Assembly: GCA_038380795.1 (NCBI GenBank)
Contig: CM076277.1
Coordinates: forward strand, 4,369,501 to 4,433,500
Reading direction: 5' to 3'
Origin: Pyrocephalus nanus
Taxonomy: Eukaryota; Chordata; Aves; Passeriformes; Tyrannidae
DNA length: 64,000 nt
Below are positions 47,601 through 59,510 of this stretch, piece after piece (positions within the stretch are counted from its first letter, which is position 1; the number at the start of each line of letters is the position of its first letter). The notes under the pieces are model-generated. The model worked only from the letters and a program-made list of their open reading frames with translations. It was not told the origin of the DNA and made no database searches. The translations under genes and the position numbers were made by a program.

Positions 47601-50045
47601 GGTGGTACCAAATGGGAGCGATGCTGGTTTATAACATCAGATGTAATCTCTCAGCAACAGGGGGAAAAATGCTTTCAGAAAAATGCTGTTTGTCATTGGC
47701 CACTGTGGTGGTGCATCCAATTACACCAGTTTCATTTCAGATCCAGAGGACACAGCTCAGAGGAGAAATCAACAGCAATAAAAACGTGTGTGGCAGGGAC
47801 CCAGGCAGCAGGAATTGGAGTCTGTGTGTGCCCTGTCCTATGACCCTGCCACACAAAGGCTGCCCTGTTTTCCTCAGCAACTTTTGGGCTCCTTGGAGAA
47901 AGCTCGAGGCTTTTGAAAGCCCAAGGAGATGCACACAAAGCAGGAGGGTTGAAGGGAGGGAGAAACATCATTCATGCAGAAAACTGAGTCAGCACATCAA
48001 ATCCTGTCTGCAGCCAAAGGAAATCTGACCTAAAGACTCTAAGTGTGTTTTGAATCCTACTGGGCCACTGCTCTTTGAAATCTTTCTTTTTTTTCCTATG
48101 CTAAACTCAGCAAGGGTCCATCTGGAGAGGAGCTGATGGCAGACCAACCATCTCCAATATGAACTCCCTCATTGATTATTCCTCCTCTTCCTACTCCATT
48201 GCTCTCCCATCTGCCAATATTATCTATTATCTCTTCTAACTGTCACTCTCACTGATTTTTCCAGACTTGCCTTGCTGGCAGCATATAGGAATTGGGTTTG
48301 TCAGCTGCAAGTTTCCCTGATATGCCCATGTTGGTCACAGTGAGGTGACCAGTTCCTGGGGCACAGGACTTGCTGTGCACACAGGTGACAGCACCCTAGT
48401 CATGTCATCATGGAAGGAACTATGAGGAGGCTCTTCCAGCCCACCTGCCCCTCGTGCCCTGAGCTTCCATGCCTTGCAGAGCTCCTGGGGAGCCCGAGAT
48501 GGAGATTTTGATGTTGAATCCACTCCTGCTTTAGGAAGCCCTTGCTGCTGTAGGTACATAATGGAGCAATTTGTGGGGAAATGGTTGCATAATATTAATT
48601 TCTTTCTTTTGTGCCAATTACTGTGATACACTTGCAAAAGCATTTTTCAAATATTCAGCCAGCTTTACAGGTGACTGAAAATACACACCAGCTATATCAT
48701 TTGCAATATTTTCCTGTCAGTCATCTACTAATGTATTCAGAGATGAATTCTCTTTTTCCTAGGCCAGTTTTAAGTCATATTTAGTGACTGAAAACAACAT
48801 TAGCCTTATTGACTTCTTTTATCAGAATCCCTTTATCTGGTGACGCCAGACTGTCATGAATAGTAAGACTGATCATACTTTGAAATCCCAGCAATCGAGG
48901 GGAGGGCAGTGCAGGGACAGAGGCAGCAATTCCTGTGGCCAGGTGGGGCAGCAGGAAGGTCCAAGCCCTTTCCCCTGGCAGCTGAGTTTCAGTCTGGATT
49001 TGAACTTCACTGCTGAGAGACAGAAGTCTGATTGTGATAACAACTCTCCTTCTCTCCCACCACCCCCTCCAACCACCCAGGTGTGCCTTCAGACCACAGT
49101 GCAAACCCTTGTTAAAATCCTTTCCTTGGCTGTTGCACACCGAGTTCCTGATTCTGCATTTGCAGGGCTTTCCCTGAATTTAAGTCATAACAATATCTAA
49201 AAAATTATTACAAACCCCAGCAGTTTGCACTCCCAGAGTGTCACCAACACCACTGACTGACTGACCCCATTCCAGGCACTGAGCAAACACGTGCAGGGGT
49301 GAGATGAGAGCTCAGATCTTCTCGTTCATGACCACCACCCCACACTCTGGCTATGTTTTATGTTTGTCCTATTTCTTCTCCTTGATAAGTGAGACTATCT
49401 GGCTCTGCTCTCTGAAGGCAATACCTGCCTGCCCAGCAGCCAAAGCTGAGGTTCTGCTCCATAAGTCACAGCCCCATCACATTTATCTGCCTTCAGCACG
49501 TGTATTTTTGTGTTTCCCGTGCACTGTGCCCTTCCTGGGCAATGCAGATGCAAATCAACACACATACAGCTCTAAAGAAGAGAAGCAAATTTGCATTTCG
49601 TTCCTAACCAGTAGCATTTTCATTTAATTTCCTACCTCCTTACCGTAATCACCCTCTACACCATTTCAATCACATCCATCAATCTGCCCAGCCCAAAGCA
49701 CAACAATGGGAATACTCTCGTGTGCTCCTAAATGTGGTCTGTAATTGCAAATTGCAGCAGGCATCAGTTATCTGGCTCATGATCACTCTTCTCTGATAAC
49801 CTCCTCATGCAGAGATGACTTGCTGTATGAATTTATCTCTGGGAGAAGCTCTCCTGTGGCAGGTAAAGCTCGCACATAAATTCTCACACAAAGGTAAACT
49901 GTAAAAGGAGGGAATTCTCCCCTGTTAAATATGGGATGAGGGCAAGAGGAGAAGCTCTGCTTCCAGCTGCACCTCTGATTCCCAGTGCACACCTGGCCTG
50001 GCACTACCTCTTCACTCCTGAAGCACAACACAGGGGGGGTTAGAA
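44633..50045. other. Gene-free unique sequence
   Basis: No supported gene. 45060-45260 is GC-rich without a clear CpG excess. A T run lies at about 47500-47512. 44888-44925 faintly resembles a CR1 end but is not called. Open frames near 46169-46591 and 47612-48028 lack motifs I recognise. Confidence 0.45.
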
Positions 50046-50096
50046 AAAGATGATCTTTAAGGACCCCTCCAACCCTAACCAATTTGGGATTCTCTG
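50046..50096 (+). mobile_element. CR1 LINE 3' terminal fragment, sense (about 50 bases)
   Basis: Only the last part survives: aagatgatctttaaggaccc, ctccaaccctaaccaatttg and a ggattct tail. Extreme 5' truncation. Confidence 0.75.
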
Positions 50097-52690
50097 GGTC
50101 CCCAGGAGTAGCTTTACACCTCTGGGAAACACCGGCCACAGCTTGTCTGGGCAGGAACATCGGCCATCCCTTTGCTGAAACCAGCATTTCTCAGGCATTA
50201 GGAGAGAAATCAACTCATTTAACAACTTTAACAGCCTCAGGTCTTGGCTGTGTCTGGACCCAGCAAAGTCCCTCCTCCTCCTTGCCACCAGTGTGTTCAC
50301 CACTGACATGGAGCAGATCTGGCTCTGCAGTAGCACAGCAACCTGCTGTTAGCAATAGGGCTTTATGCTGCACACAAGTAATGAGAAAACTGGGAATAGC
50401 TTGGAAGAAAAGAGATTATTAGATAATAAATTATCAATGCACCAAAAACTGCTCTGTACATATTTTGTCCCCCTCTTACAGCTTCCCTAATGTCCTGGGA
50501 AAGTGACAATTACACAATTTAGAGAGGTTAAGTTTATTAAAATCCTTTTTTTATTGCTATGCTTTTAATTTATGGTCGAGATAAAGCATCTGATTAGAGG
50601 GAGGTCACAAAATAAAACATTTAATGCTCATGGAAAGAGCAATTCTTCCTCCCCTGTGCATGCAGCAGCAGCAGAGGGGCAAGTGAGAAAGCAGTGCCCT
50701 GCTCTTCCATGTTGGATTTCTCCATGAAAAAGCAGGGGCCTGCTCTTCCATGTTGGCTTTGCCTATTACAAGCCATGCCAATGCCTTTGGGAATTATTTG
50801 TACAGTGAAGCTCATTGATTTTTCTCCATTTCAAGCATTTAGGACACTCCAAATGTTCCCCTCTTCCCTATTCTTTCCCAGCTCTGTACATTGAGCCTGA
50901 TGTCATTTGATCTGGGATATCCCTTGGGCCAGCTGGGGTCAGAAATCCCAGCACAGTCCCTGCTCTAATTCCATGTGCATCCCCCCCACTCCTTGATGGT
51001 GGCCAAAATATAGGGGACAATACACTGCTGAGACACCAATGTTTCCATTCATGTAACTCTAGGGGGGCCAAATCCTCAGGTGACACAGAATTGCTGAGAC
51101 ACTGGAAGAGAGTTTCAAAACTAAGGTGGGCACGTGGGGGTAAAACTCACTTTTACCAATATGAAATCATGGATAGCAAGAGGGGCATTTCCCACAGGCC
51201 ACACTCTCTCCCTGGGCTGTGCTTCAAATATTACAGGCTGGAAAACATCCTTCTGTTCATCAGGAAAATCCTATCCCCTCTGTACCCTGTGCTGCATGTG
51301 TGCTGCAGTCTGTGTGCCACTCCAGCCACGGGCACCAGCCCAATTCTGCAGGGGGCATCGGCAGCAAAACAGAAACAGCCTCTCAGCCTTTACAGCCATT
51401 TACAGCGCCCAGCAATCTGCTGCATATCTAAAGCCTGATTTTCCATGAAGAAGCTATTCCAAGCTTAGCTCACTGCTCCCCTCTTTTACTGACTGATGGC
51501 AAAGTGCAGTCGATGGGCTGTGTGGAGCTGTCGGGCACCGCACGCGGCCCCGCACCCGGGGCAGGACCCTGCGAGTCACTGCCTTGCAGACACATCAGGT
51601 GGAGCTTTGCTACAAATTCCCCTGTGGAACTGATTCTCCACAACCTTGGCACACAGTGACTGCCTTGGCTCTTCCAAGCCAGGATTTCCTTGGACAGTGC
51701 AAAGCCAAGAGCTCCACAGCGAAGATGGATGGTGAGCAATGCGTGCTTTTATGAGACAGAGTGTTCTTGCATGTCCAGAGGTAAGAGGCCAGTGCCCTAC
51801 ACAGTGGCACTGTCAAGCCATCTGGATTAATTTAATGAGAGTGGTTCCAAATGCTCCTGTGTGGCAGATAGCAACTCTTAACCATATACTGCTCACAGTG
51901 TGCTGTGAAGCAAAGAATAAAAAGTATATGGATTGTTAACTACACTGCAGGTAAGAAATAACAGCCCCCAGCTCTCAAAACTATATACAAGCACTGTCTA
52001 ATTAGTCCTTATTAACAGTCCTGTGAGCCAGGCACATACTTCTATTGCCCAAAGCCAAAAACAAAAAAAAAATTCAGCAGCTAAAGGTTAGTTAGCAGTT
52101 AGGTCAAGACTCAGCCTAAAATCCAGACTAACCAAAAACCTTTCTCATTTGCAGCATCCCACCCCTCCAAGCACAGCAGATGCATGGGTGACCAGAAGCA
52201 CAGCCAGCATTCCCCAGATGGACAAGTGATGCACAGAGCGATTTTTGGGGGGGTTTGAACTCTCCAATTTCAAACCAGGAGCCCTTCCCTGGCACTGCTG
52301 TTTCCTGTGCCTGGGGAAAGGGCTGCAGCGCTGGGAGCACTGTGTGATCCACCAGCTGGAGGCAAAAGTGCTGCTGATTAACACAGCAAATGGACGAGAG
52401 GAAATAAAGTTTCTTTGTTAGTGATGGACCCTGCCTGGCTCAGCTTGATAAAATCAGCGGGCTGGAGATGGATGATGCTGAGAATCATTTCTGAGCTGCA
52501 AACGTAACACAACGACAGAAATTAATGGAGTCCTCGGACTTGAAACACCAGGGCATGTGTTTTAATTTAGAAGGACTGAAAGTAAAAAATCATCTCGCTG
52601 TCACATCTCCAGGTCAGCATTTGACTTATTAACTTCAGCTTTGAGCACTGGTAAACGAACCAAGCTCCACTCAGCTGCCAAAGTTACACA

Positions 52691-52728
<38 letters not shown>

Positions 52729-53691
52729 GGCCATTAAAAGTTTTTCTTGTGTCTGGAAGAGGCATCAAAAAAACCCCCAAAAAACTACCTTCACTTAATA
52801 ATCAGGCTTAATCTCTTTAAGTTTTGTTGAATTCACTTTCCCAGGGCCTTAGGCAAAAATCAGTCTTAAAAGCACTGAGAAGCTGTACCATGGTAGTTAG
52901 ATAATTTATTATTCCATAACTCTGGGTCCTAATCTAATTAGAGATCATATCTAGGATTCGCTTCAACATCTATTTATTTTTCTATTTTTACTTGCAAACA
53001 CTCACAAAGAAATTAGATTGTAAGTGGGGAGATGGGGCATGTGCTGCATCATTCCTGCTGGGCTCCCAAATTTAAATTGAACTCCACATTTGCTTATCAG
53101 AGACCAAGAGACAGCAGAAACAAGATCAGATTAACAAGATTAACTGCACAAGTTCAGAAATTGCAGCAAAAACTTCCCACATGTTACCTAGAACCCGAAG
53201 AAAACATCCAGCCCGAAATTTGTCCTTCCCAGCTCCACCCTCCCAGCCTTCCCTCTGCACATCCTGTGGTTTGCATTCCCAGCAGGTGATTGCAGCAGGT
53301 TTGACAGGTCATTTGCCCTGGCTGGTGGTGTGGGGACTGTGCTCCTCCCTAGGGCTGTGGGAATCCATCATCCCCTGCCACACTCCACCTGGGGACTCAC
53401 ACCACTTGGAAATAGTACCTTGCTTGCTCTTCACCCTGGGGTGATCCTGCAGACCAGACATGATTTATTTGTTTAAAACAACCAGAGGTACCTCTCAGAG
53501 TCTGTCAGGAATCTGAAATAAATACTCGAGGTGCAATAAAGTGCAAATGGAAGGGGGAAAAACAAAAAAAAAGAAGGAGCTTTATGGCATATATCAACAT
53601 AGAATTGTTAGACCAGCATGGATATAAACTAAGACTCTTCCTTTGCTCCGCAGAGACCTCACAAATATTTATTTTCTTCTTCTGCAAGCAG
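50097..53691. other. Gene-free unique sequence
   Basis: Holds a local duplication at 50691-50756, a CpG cluster at 51530-51573 and the long T run at 52694-52725. 50440-50640 is AT-rich and non-repetitive. No gene supported. Confidence 0.45.
52694..52725. repeat. Poly-T run, 32 bases
   Basis: Longest homopolymer in the window. No adjacent retrotransposon body is visible on either side. Confidence 0.97.
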
Positions 53692-53894
53692 AAGTAATGG
53701 CTTGTCTTGGAAAGATTTTGCACAGATTTTTGGATCATCAGCAGCCTTTTTCTATGAAAAAGTCCAAGAGATTGAGTTGGCAGGTTTGAAAAATAATAAT
53801 TCCAGCTTCTTCCTGCCTACATTTTCCAAAAGAAAAGTTCCAGTGTACTGCAAAAAGTACTCAATGATTGTCCCTGCACTCACGGGGTGGGGCA
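53692..53894 (+). CDS. Candidate internal coding exon (67 codons), gene unknown
   Basis: The acceptor tract TATTTTCTTCTTCTGCAAGCAG ends at 53691 and a donor GGCA then GTAAGT follows 53894. The first base completes a codon, 67 sense codons follow, and one base is left over (phase 2 in, phase 1 out). Staying open this long in AT-leaning DNA is mildly informative. The peptide is varied rather than low-complexity, containing SWKDFAQIFGSSAAFFYEK early, then KNNNSSFFLPTFSKRK. There is no signal or membrane segment and no motif I can name. A stop follows two codons after the donor, so a chance frame remains quite possible. Confidence 0.32.
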
Positions 53895-54169
53895 GTAAGT
53901 GAACAAAAATCATTCATATACATTTAAGAGCAGCACAAGTTTCATCTAAAGGAGAAGAAGCCTCCTTTTGTGGGCTTGCAGTCCTGAGAGCCCTCCTACT
54001 CACAGATTTGTAAGAGGAAAAAAAAGGTACCTACGGAAAGACAACCTATTTCATTGACCACCAGATACCTCAGTGCCTTCACACATTTCTCTCCTCATCA
54101 GGAATTGCATTATTAGCAAGACTCTAGTGCATTTCTCCTGTGGCCCTTGGAAGGAGCTTTTAGGATCCT
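53895..54169. other. Gene-free unique sequence
   Basis: Nothing recognised. Confidence 0.5.
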
Positions 54170-54542
54170 TGGGAGAGGGAGACACAGAGAAAAGACTTTG
54201 GGGTGACCTGATTGTGACCTCCCAGTACCTGAAGGAGCTACAAGAAAGATGGAAAGAAATTATTTACAAGGGCCTGGAGTGACAGGACAAGGGGCAATGG
54301 CTTCACACTGACAGAGAATAGGGTTAAATGGAATATTGGGAAGAAATCCTTCCCTGTGAGGGTTGGCAGGCCCTGGCACAGGTTGCACAGAGAAGCTGTG
54401 GCTGCCCCATCCCTGGAAGTGTCCAAGGCCAGGTTGGACAGGGCTTGGAGCAACCTGGGCTAGTGGAAGGTGTCCCTTGGCAGCGGGTAGAACGAGATGA
54501 TCTTTAAGGTGCCTTCCAACCCAAGCCATTCTATGGTTCTAA
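54170..54542 (+). mobile_element. CR1 LINE 3' fragment, sense (about 370 bases)
   Basis: Longest recent CR1 copy. It starts near ccttgggagagggagacaca, continues through aagactttggggtgacctga, cccagtacctgaaggagcta, gtgacaggacaaggggcaat, ggcccccaggttg-type and gtgtccaaggccaggttgga blocks, and ends ttccaacccaagccattcta with a tggttcta tail. A few bases are lost in the cccatgg block (gtgtcccttggcagcgg). No coding capacity. Confidence 0.96.
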
Positions 54543-55563
54543 TCCTGCACCATGCTCCTCATAGGGCCTTGAGAGCACGATGGCCAAACCTACACCCCTG
54601 TTTTCCTCTCACCACCCCGAGTGAGGAGAAACCAGGCTCAGGAAGGAGCTGGTGGCAGCTCTTTTCAGAAAGGAGCAGGTAACTTGCACCTTGGACACTA
54701 ATTGCAAATTCTCTCTTGTGCCTCTGTCCTTATCACAGAGCAGAGCCACAGGAAGGTCTGCTGCTTTCCCTGCCTGCTGCTTTCCAGAGCTTGCCTCTCT
54801 CCCTACAAACTCACCTTCCCCCAACCTCCATGGAGGGGGACATATCCCATTTTCTATATTAACTCTCAGCACAGTGCTGTCTACCTGAGTAATCATGAAA
54901 AATGAAGCAGTAACTCATCTGTGTGTGTGCAAAGGCCTTTGGCCTCACCTGCTCTTGCTGCTGAATTTCAATCTGCTGGGGACGTGGGGCCAGCACAGCA
55001 CCAGGGAGAGGAATGACACTGCTCATGGAGTGCTCCACTCCCTGGCACTCCAGAGCCCAGGTTAGGGTAGCTGTGACCCTCCTGGCTTGTGACAGGATAC
55101 CAAAACTGTACTCAAACTAATTACAAACTGCCATAAACTTCAGTTCATTTAAAAACTGAGAGCAGAAATCTCTAATAAAGCTTCCTGAGTCTGGGTTCCA
55201 TCAACTCTGACCACATGCCCTATTTACCTTTTAGTGGTCACTGCTATAAATGCACCTATAGCATCTTCCACGTTCCTTTCTAAAGGAATAGCTAAATTTG
55301 CACTCAGAAGTGTGGTTCTTCATGAGTGCATTAATTGTATTTACACATGTATTGATACACAATTGTGCACTTTAAATTAACCACGTGTTTAGCTGCTTTT
55401 CCCAATGCAGACCTTGGAGGATAACTCAATGAATAATGGTGAAACACAACTCAAGGAAGGTGATCCAACCCCCTTAAAAGTCAGAGAAGTTATTTCTTTC
55501 CTTTAAGTATGAGAAATAAAGCCATCTTTTGAACATGTAGGAAAGTGGGAGATTCTGTACATC
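54543..55563. other. Gene-free unique sequence
   Basis: No gene or repeat recognised. Confidence 0.5.
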
Positions 55564-55700
55564 ATAGAATCCCAGAATGGTTTGGGTTGGAAAGGACCTT
55601 AAAGCTCATATCATTCCAATCTCCCTTCCATGAGCAGGGACACCCTTCCACTAGCCCAGGTTGCTCAGAGCCCCATCCAATCTGGCCTTGAACTCTTCAA
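55564..55700 (-). mobile_element. CR1 LINE 3' fragment, antisense
   Basis: catagaatcccagaatggtt, tgggttggaaaggaccttaa, tccatgagcagggacaccct, tccactagcccaggttgctc and ccatccaatctggccttgaa. Confidence 0.95.
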
Positions 55701-58700
55701 AATCAGAAGCAAAAGCTGCAGTCCCAACATTCCCAGTCAAACCCTTCACAGCTTCCAGGAAGGACTTGCACCTCAGCTCTGCTCCATCCTCTCTCTCAGG
55801 GTGCCTGTGCAGTCCTACACCCTCCACCAGCTGATCTAACTCACCTGCCCTGCCCAAAATTAGGGTTTTCCACTGTATTAATGATCTGAATTGGCTGCTG
55901 GAAGCATTCAAGGAGTCCTAGAGTTGGTGTGGGCAGAGGTGGCAGGGAGCACAGGGCAGGCTCTCCCCTTTCAAAAGCAACAAAATTCTCTCTGACCTGT
56001 CCCCCAGGCACACAAAATCCAGGGATTTGGGATCCTGCTGCCCTGCCAGAGGGTAACATTCTCATAACACAGCAAGAGGTGCAGGTGCCTCTGCTTCTGC
56101 AGCTCCCAGTCCTGCTCCATAGCCAGTGTCAGTCCTCACCTGCCTCTGAGAGGAAAAAACAGCATAAAATCACTGCCCATCAAAAGTTTGCAACCCTATT
56201 TCTTCAGGAAAGATTGACCCTCTAGATAAAATGAGCCCCTGCAAGAGAAACAGCTTAAGGGGAAAAAAAAAGAAAACCTGAAACAATGAGAAATTGTCCA
56301 AAAATCTACTGTGAGAGTTCAGATGACTTATAACTAATCACTGCATTTCACTTTACCATGGGAGTCACATTAATTATCACAAAATCAGAAAGGGCTTCAT
56401 CCACCTCTCCTCTGAGTCACCAGGAAAAAAAAAAAAAAAAAGTTATTAGCTTCTATTTTCTTCACTGTCTCTCTTCAAAATCTCATAACAGCCAGAAATC
56501 CAGATTGAAAAATATGACACATTCCAATTTCCCTTGATTTAATTTCCTCAAGCTGACTAATTTAATTGCTATATTAGCCTGGTATCTTGAGTTCTGCTTT
56601 CTCCCTCTCTTCCTGTTGCTGAAACCTGCTCCCCAGTCCTGCTCCCTAAGCTTAAATCTATGCAGATGGTTCCAAATTTGTATTTGTTAGATACTAATTA
56701 CCCTCATTCCCCAATGGATCGTTCCACAGGGATCAGATGTGCCATTTGTGATCAGAGATGTAACACACACACACATCACGTGGTTATCTAAAAGAGGCTG
56801 TGCAATTAGGTATCTCAAAAAGGATAAATTGTTTAAAATGAATCTGGATTATTTAAGGTTCCATATGATATGAGCCAGGAAGATCTAGCTGGCTAGCAAA
56901 GCTGCTGGAACAAAATTGGAATTCAGCTTCACCACTGAGAATTCAAACAACCTCAAGGCGAGGAGATATTTTAAATGTCCACAGATTAAAGAGCTTTTAA
57001 TGGATTTCAGATTTTATTTTTCCTCTTTTTTTGTATTTTTGAGTTTAGAAATAATAATAAACAACTGGCAGCAGCAAAAACCATAACTCAGAATTAGGTC
57101 AAAATAGGCGAAAGAGGTATTTTTTATTCTTTGTGGGTATCCACTCCTCTCTCACCGCTGTAAGTCAGTCGAGTTCCTTTCATCAAGCCAAAGGCATCGG
57201 GATGGGACCTGCCCTGGGAATCTCAGCTCACATCACCCCGTGCCCTGCTGAGCCCCCTGTGCCCTCCACCTCCCAGCAGAGGCAACCCCAGCAAAGCCTT
57301 CCCCTTCCCTGAGTTTTAAGTCTCACCACAGCAAGTTTTTTTGGGATGAATGCTGCAGATGTGAGTGAGGCTTTTGAGCTGGAGGTGAGTCCTCCTGAGT
57401 GCCAAGCTCTTTATGTGTGTATCTATTTCATATTTTGGGGCTTTACAGCAGACTTTGAAAGGTAAGAGTTAGAGTCAAATCTTCAGAGATTCAGAGACAT
57501 GAAAAAAAAAAAAAAAAAAGCCCCATTTAGATACATGATAGTGGCAAGCAGTCACCAAAAATCCTGCAGTAATTTTCTCAAGACCAAAAGGATTTTAACT
57601 TCATCACAACACACGGGCAGGGCAGTGAAAAAGGGTATAAACTGCAAATCTGCCTCTCAGCATTTCGCTGTCCCCCAGCTGCACATCAAACGTGCCCAAG
57701 CACTGTGTGTTCAGCAAACTGCAGCTCTGCAGCCTCTGACTGGAGGTGCCCTGAGCACCCTGGTGCTGCTGCAGGGCAGTCAGGGCTTCTCCTCTCCCCA
57801 GGCAGGAGGAGACACTTCTCTTGTACAACAAAGAGCACACAAATTCAAATCCTAGTGCTGCTGCCACACAGGATCCAGGTGAGCCCCTCTGCTCCCTGAT
57901 CCCAGGAACTGCCCTGGATTTGCCCCCTAAATGCCATCACTACCCCTCTAATTCCTGAGCCAACATCCCCATCCCAAGATCAGCAGTGCACTGGGGGGTT
58001 TGCACTTTCTTGAGGGTAAAATGCAGACAGAGCCTGGGCTGAAGGGTCACACTAACAGGAGTGGCATCTCTCCAGGGTGTCCTGTGTGACACAGGAGAGG
58101 TGCTGCCACGTGCTCCCTTTGCCCTGTTGAGCACAAAGCAGCCCCACCCTGAGGAAGCCTCGTGGCACCAAGATCATCAGTATTAACAGCAGGGCTCTGT
58201 CCATCACGGGTGAGAGCAGAGAGCAGGACAGGAATTCTGTTAAGATGCTGACTGGAAGATGAATGGAAGGTTCTGTGCTATTTGCCCAGTCCTGAAGAGG
58301 ATAGCATCATGCCAAGGAAATTAGGATTCTTTAATTATTCCAGTTGGCTTCTGACTGTGAATGAACTGGAAATTACATGTAATTATATTCGTTATTACTT
58401 TGCTTACCGAACCAACCAACCTGCAAGCTTAGCCTGGGCCCTGCAGAGACCTACCAGAGCTAGTTCTTGGACCCAAACCCTTCACATCCTGAATAACTTA
58501 AACAGAGCACAAGTCCAGCAGCTTGGTGCTGGTTTTAGCAGTGACTCGAGAGACTCAGTGCACACACTCATCACTGCATCTCTGTTTCCACCTCACTACG
58601 TGCTGAGCCTTAAAAGCTGAAGGCTTTTGCACTGGTTGCAATCCCAGCAGCAGCACAACAGCTCTGTCAGGTCCAGACTGAAGGTGGCTGTTTCAGGGCT

Positions 58701-59424
58701 CAGTTACAGCCACCGGGTCACCACGGCTCTGACTCTGCCCTGATGATTTTTCAAAATAAACACTCGCCATGATTGGGTTCAGGCTGGATGAAAAGTGAAG
58801 GGATGGAATGTTTCACACTGCAGAAAATGAGCCTTTTCTTTCCAGCTGCAGCTCTTTCATTCTTGGAAGGCACTGTGTGTAAGACTGGCCACAGAGTCTT
58901 TTTTAATTATTATTATTTTCCTTTGTTAAATTATTAAATGTCTTTCCAAAAGGAAGAAAAATAATCTCATCAACTGCTATGTTTCTCTCCAGTTTTGGAT
59001 CCTGATTTCCCCTCCCTTTGCCTTTTCTGCATTTTGAATTAAAATGTTATTTCAAACTAAAAATATCAAAACCTGCCATTCGAATCCTGTCAATTTTCAA
59101 AATGCTGCCTTTTTTTCCCCTGCAAAGTTAAACTGTCAAATCAATACCAGCTCTGCGTGCTGCACATGCAGGAACACACAATATCTTCAAACAACCATTT
59201 TCCAACTTAAATCTTTTGGAAAGGAACACCCAGATCAAGTCCACACACACCTCGTGCCACAGGGGGCCAGGTTGGGAAAGGGACATTTTATGGCCCAGTG
59301 GGTTTTTGCAAAGGATGAGAACTGCAAATAATGCAAAGAATTAGTCTGTGGTGCTCCTCTTTTTAGTCAGGCTTGTAGGAACACATAGATACAGCATTAA
59401 TTAGCTACTGGATCATCATCCTTT
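55701..59424. other. Gene-free unique sequence with two long A runs
   Basis: 17 A at 56425-56441 and 18 A at 57502-57519, plus an (AC)7 run near 56764-56778. 56680-57080 is a non-repetitive AT-rich stretch. Frames at 57499-57867 are open on both strands and begin in the A run. No gene supported. Confidence 0.45.
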
Positions 59425-59510
59425 ATCATAGAATGGTTTGGGTGGGAAGGGACTTTAAAGCCCACCTGATTCCACACCCCACTAGACCAGGTTGCTCAGA
59501 GCACCAGCAA
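59425..59510 (-). mobile_element. CR1 LINE 3' fragment, antisense, internally deleted
   Basis: catagaatggtttgggtggg, aagggactttaaagcccacc and attccacaccccactagacc, then aggttgctcagagcacc. The usual tgccatgggcagggacacct block between the last two words is absent, an internal deletion of roughly 25 bases. Confidence 0.9.

Noticed and set aside
52694..52725. Poly-T run as the tail of an antisense retrocopy
   Set aside because: The sequence to the right does not translate to any recognisable protein and has no SINE or LINE landmarks.
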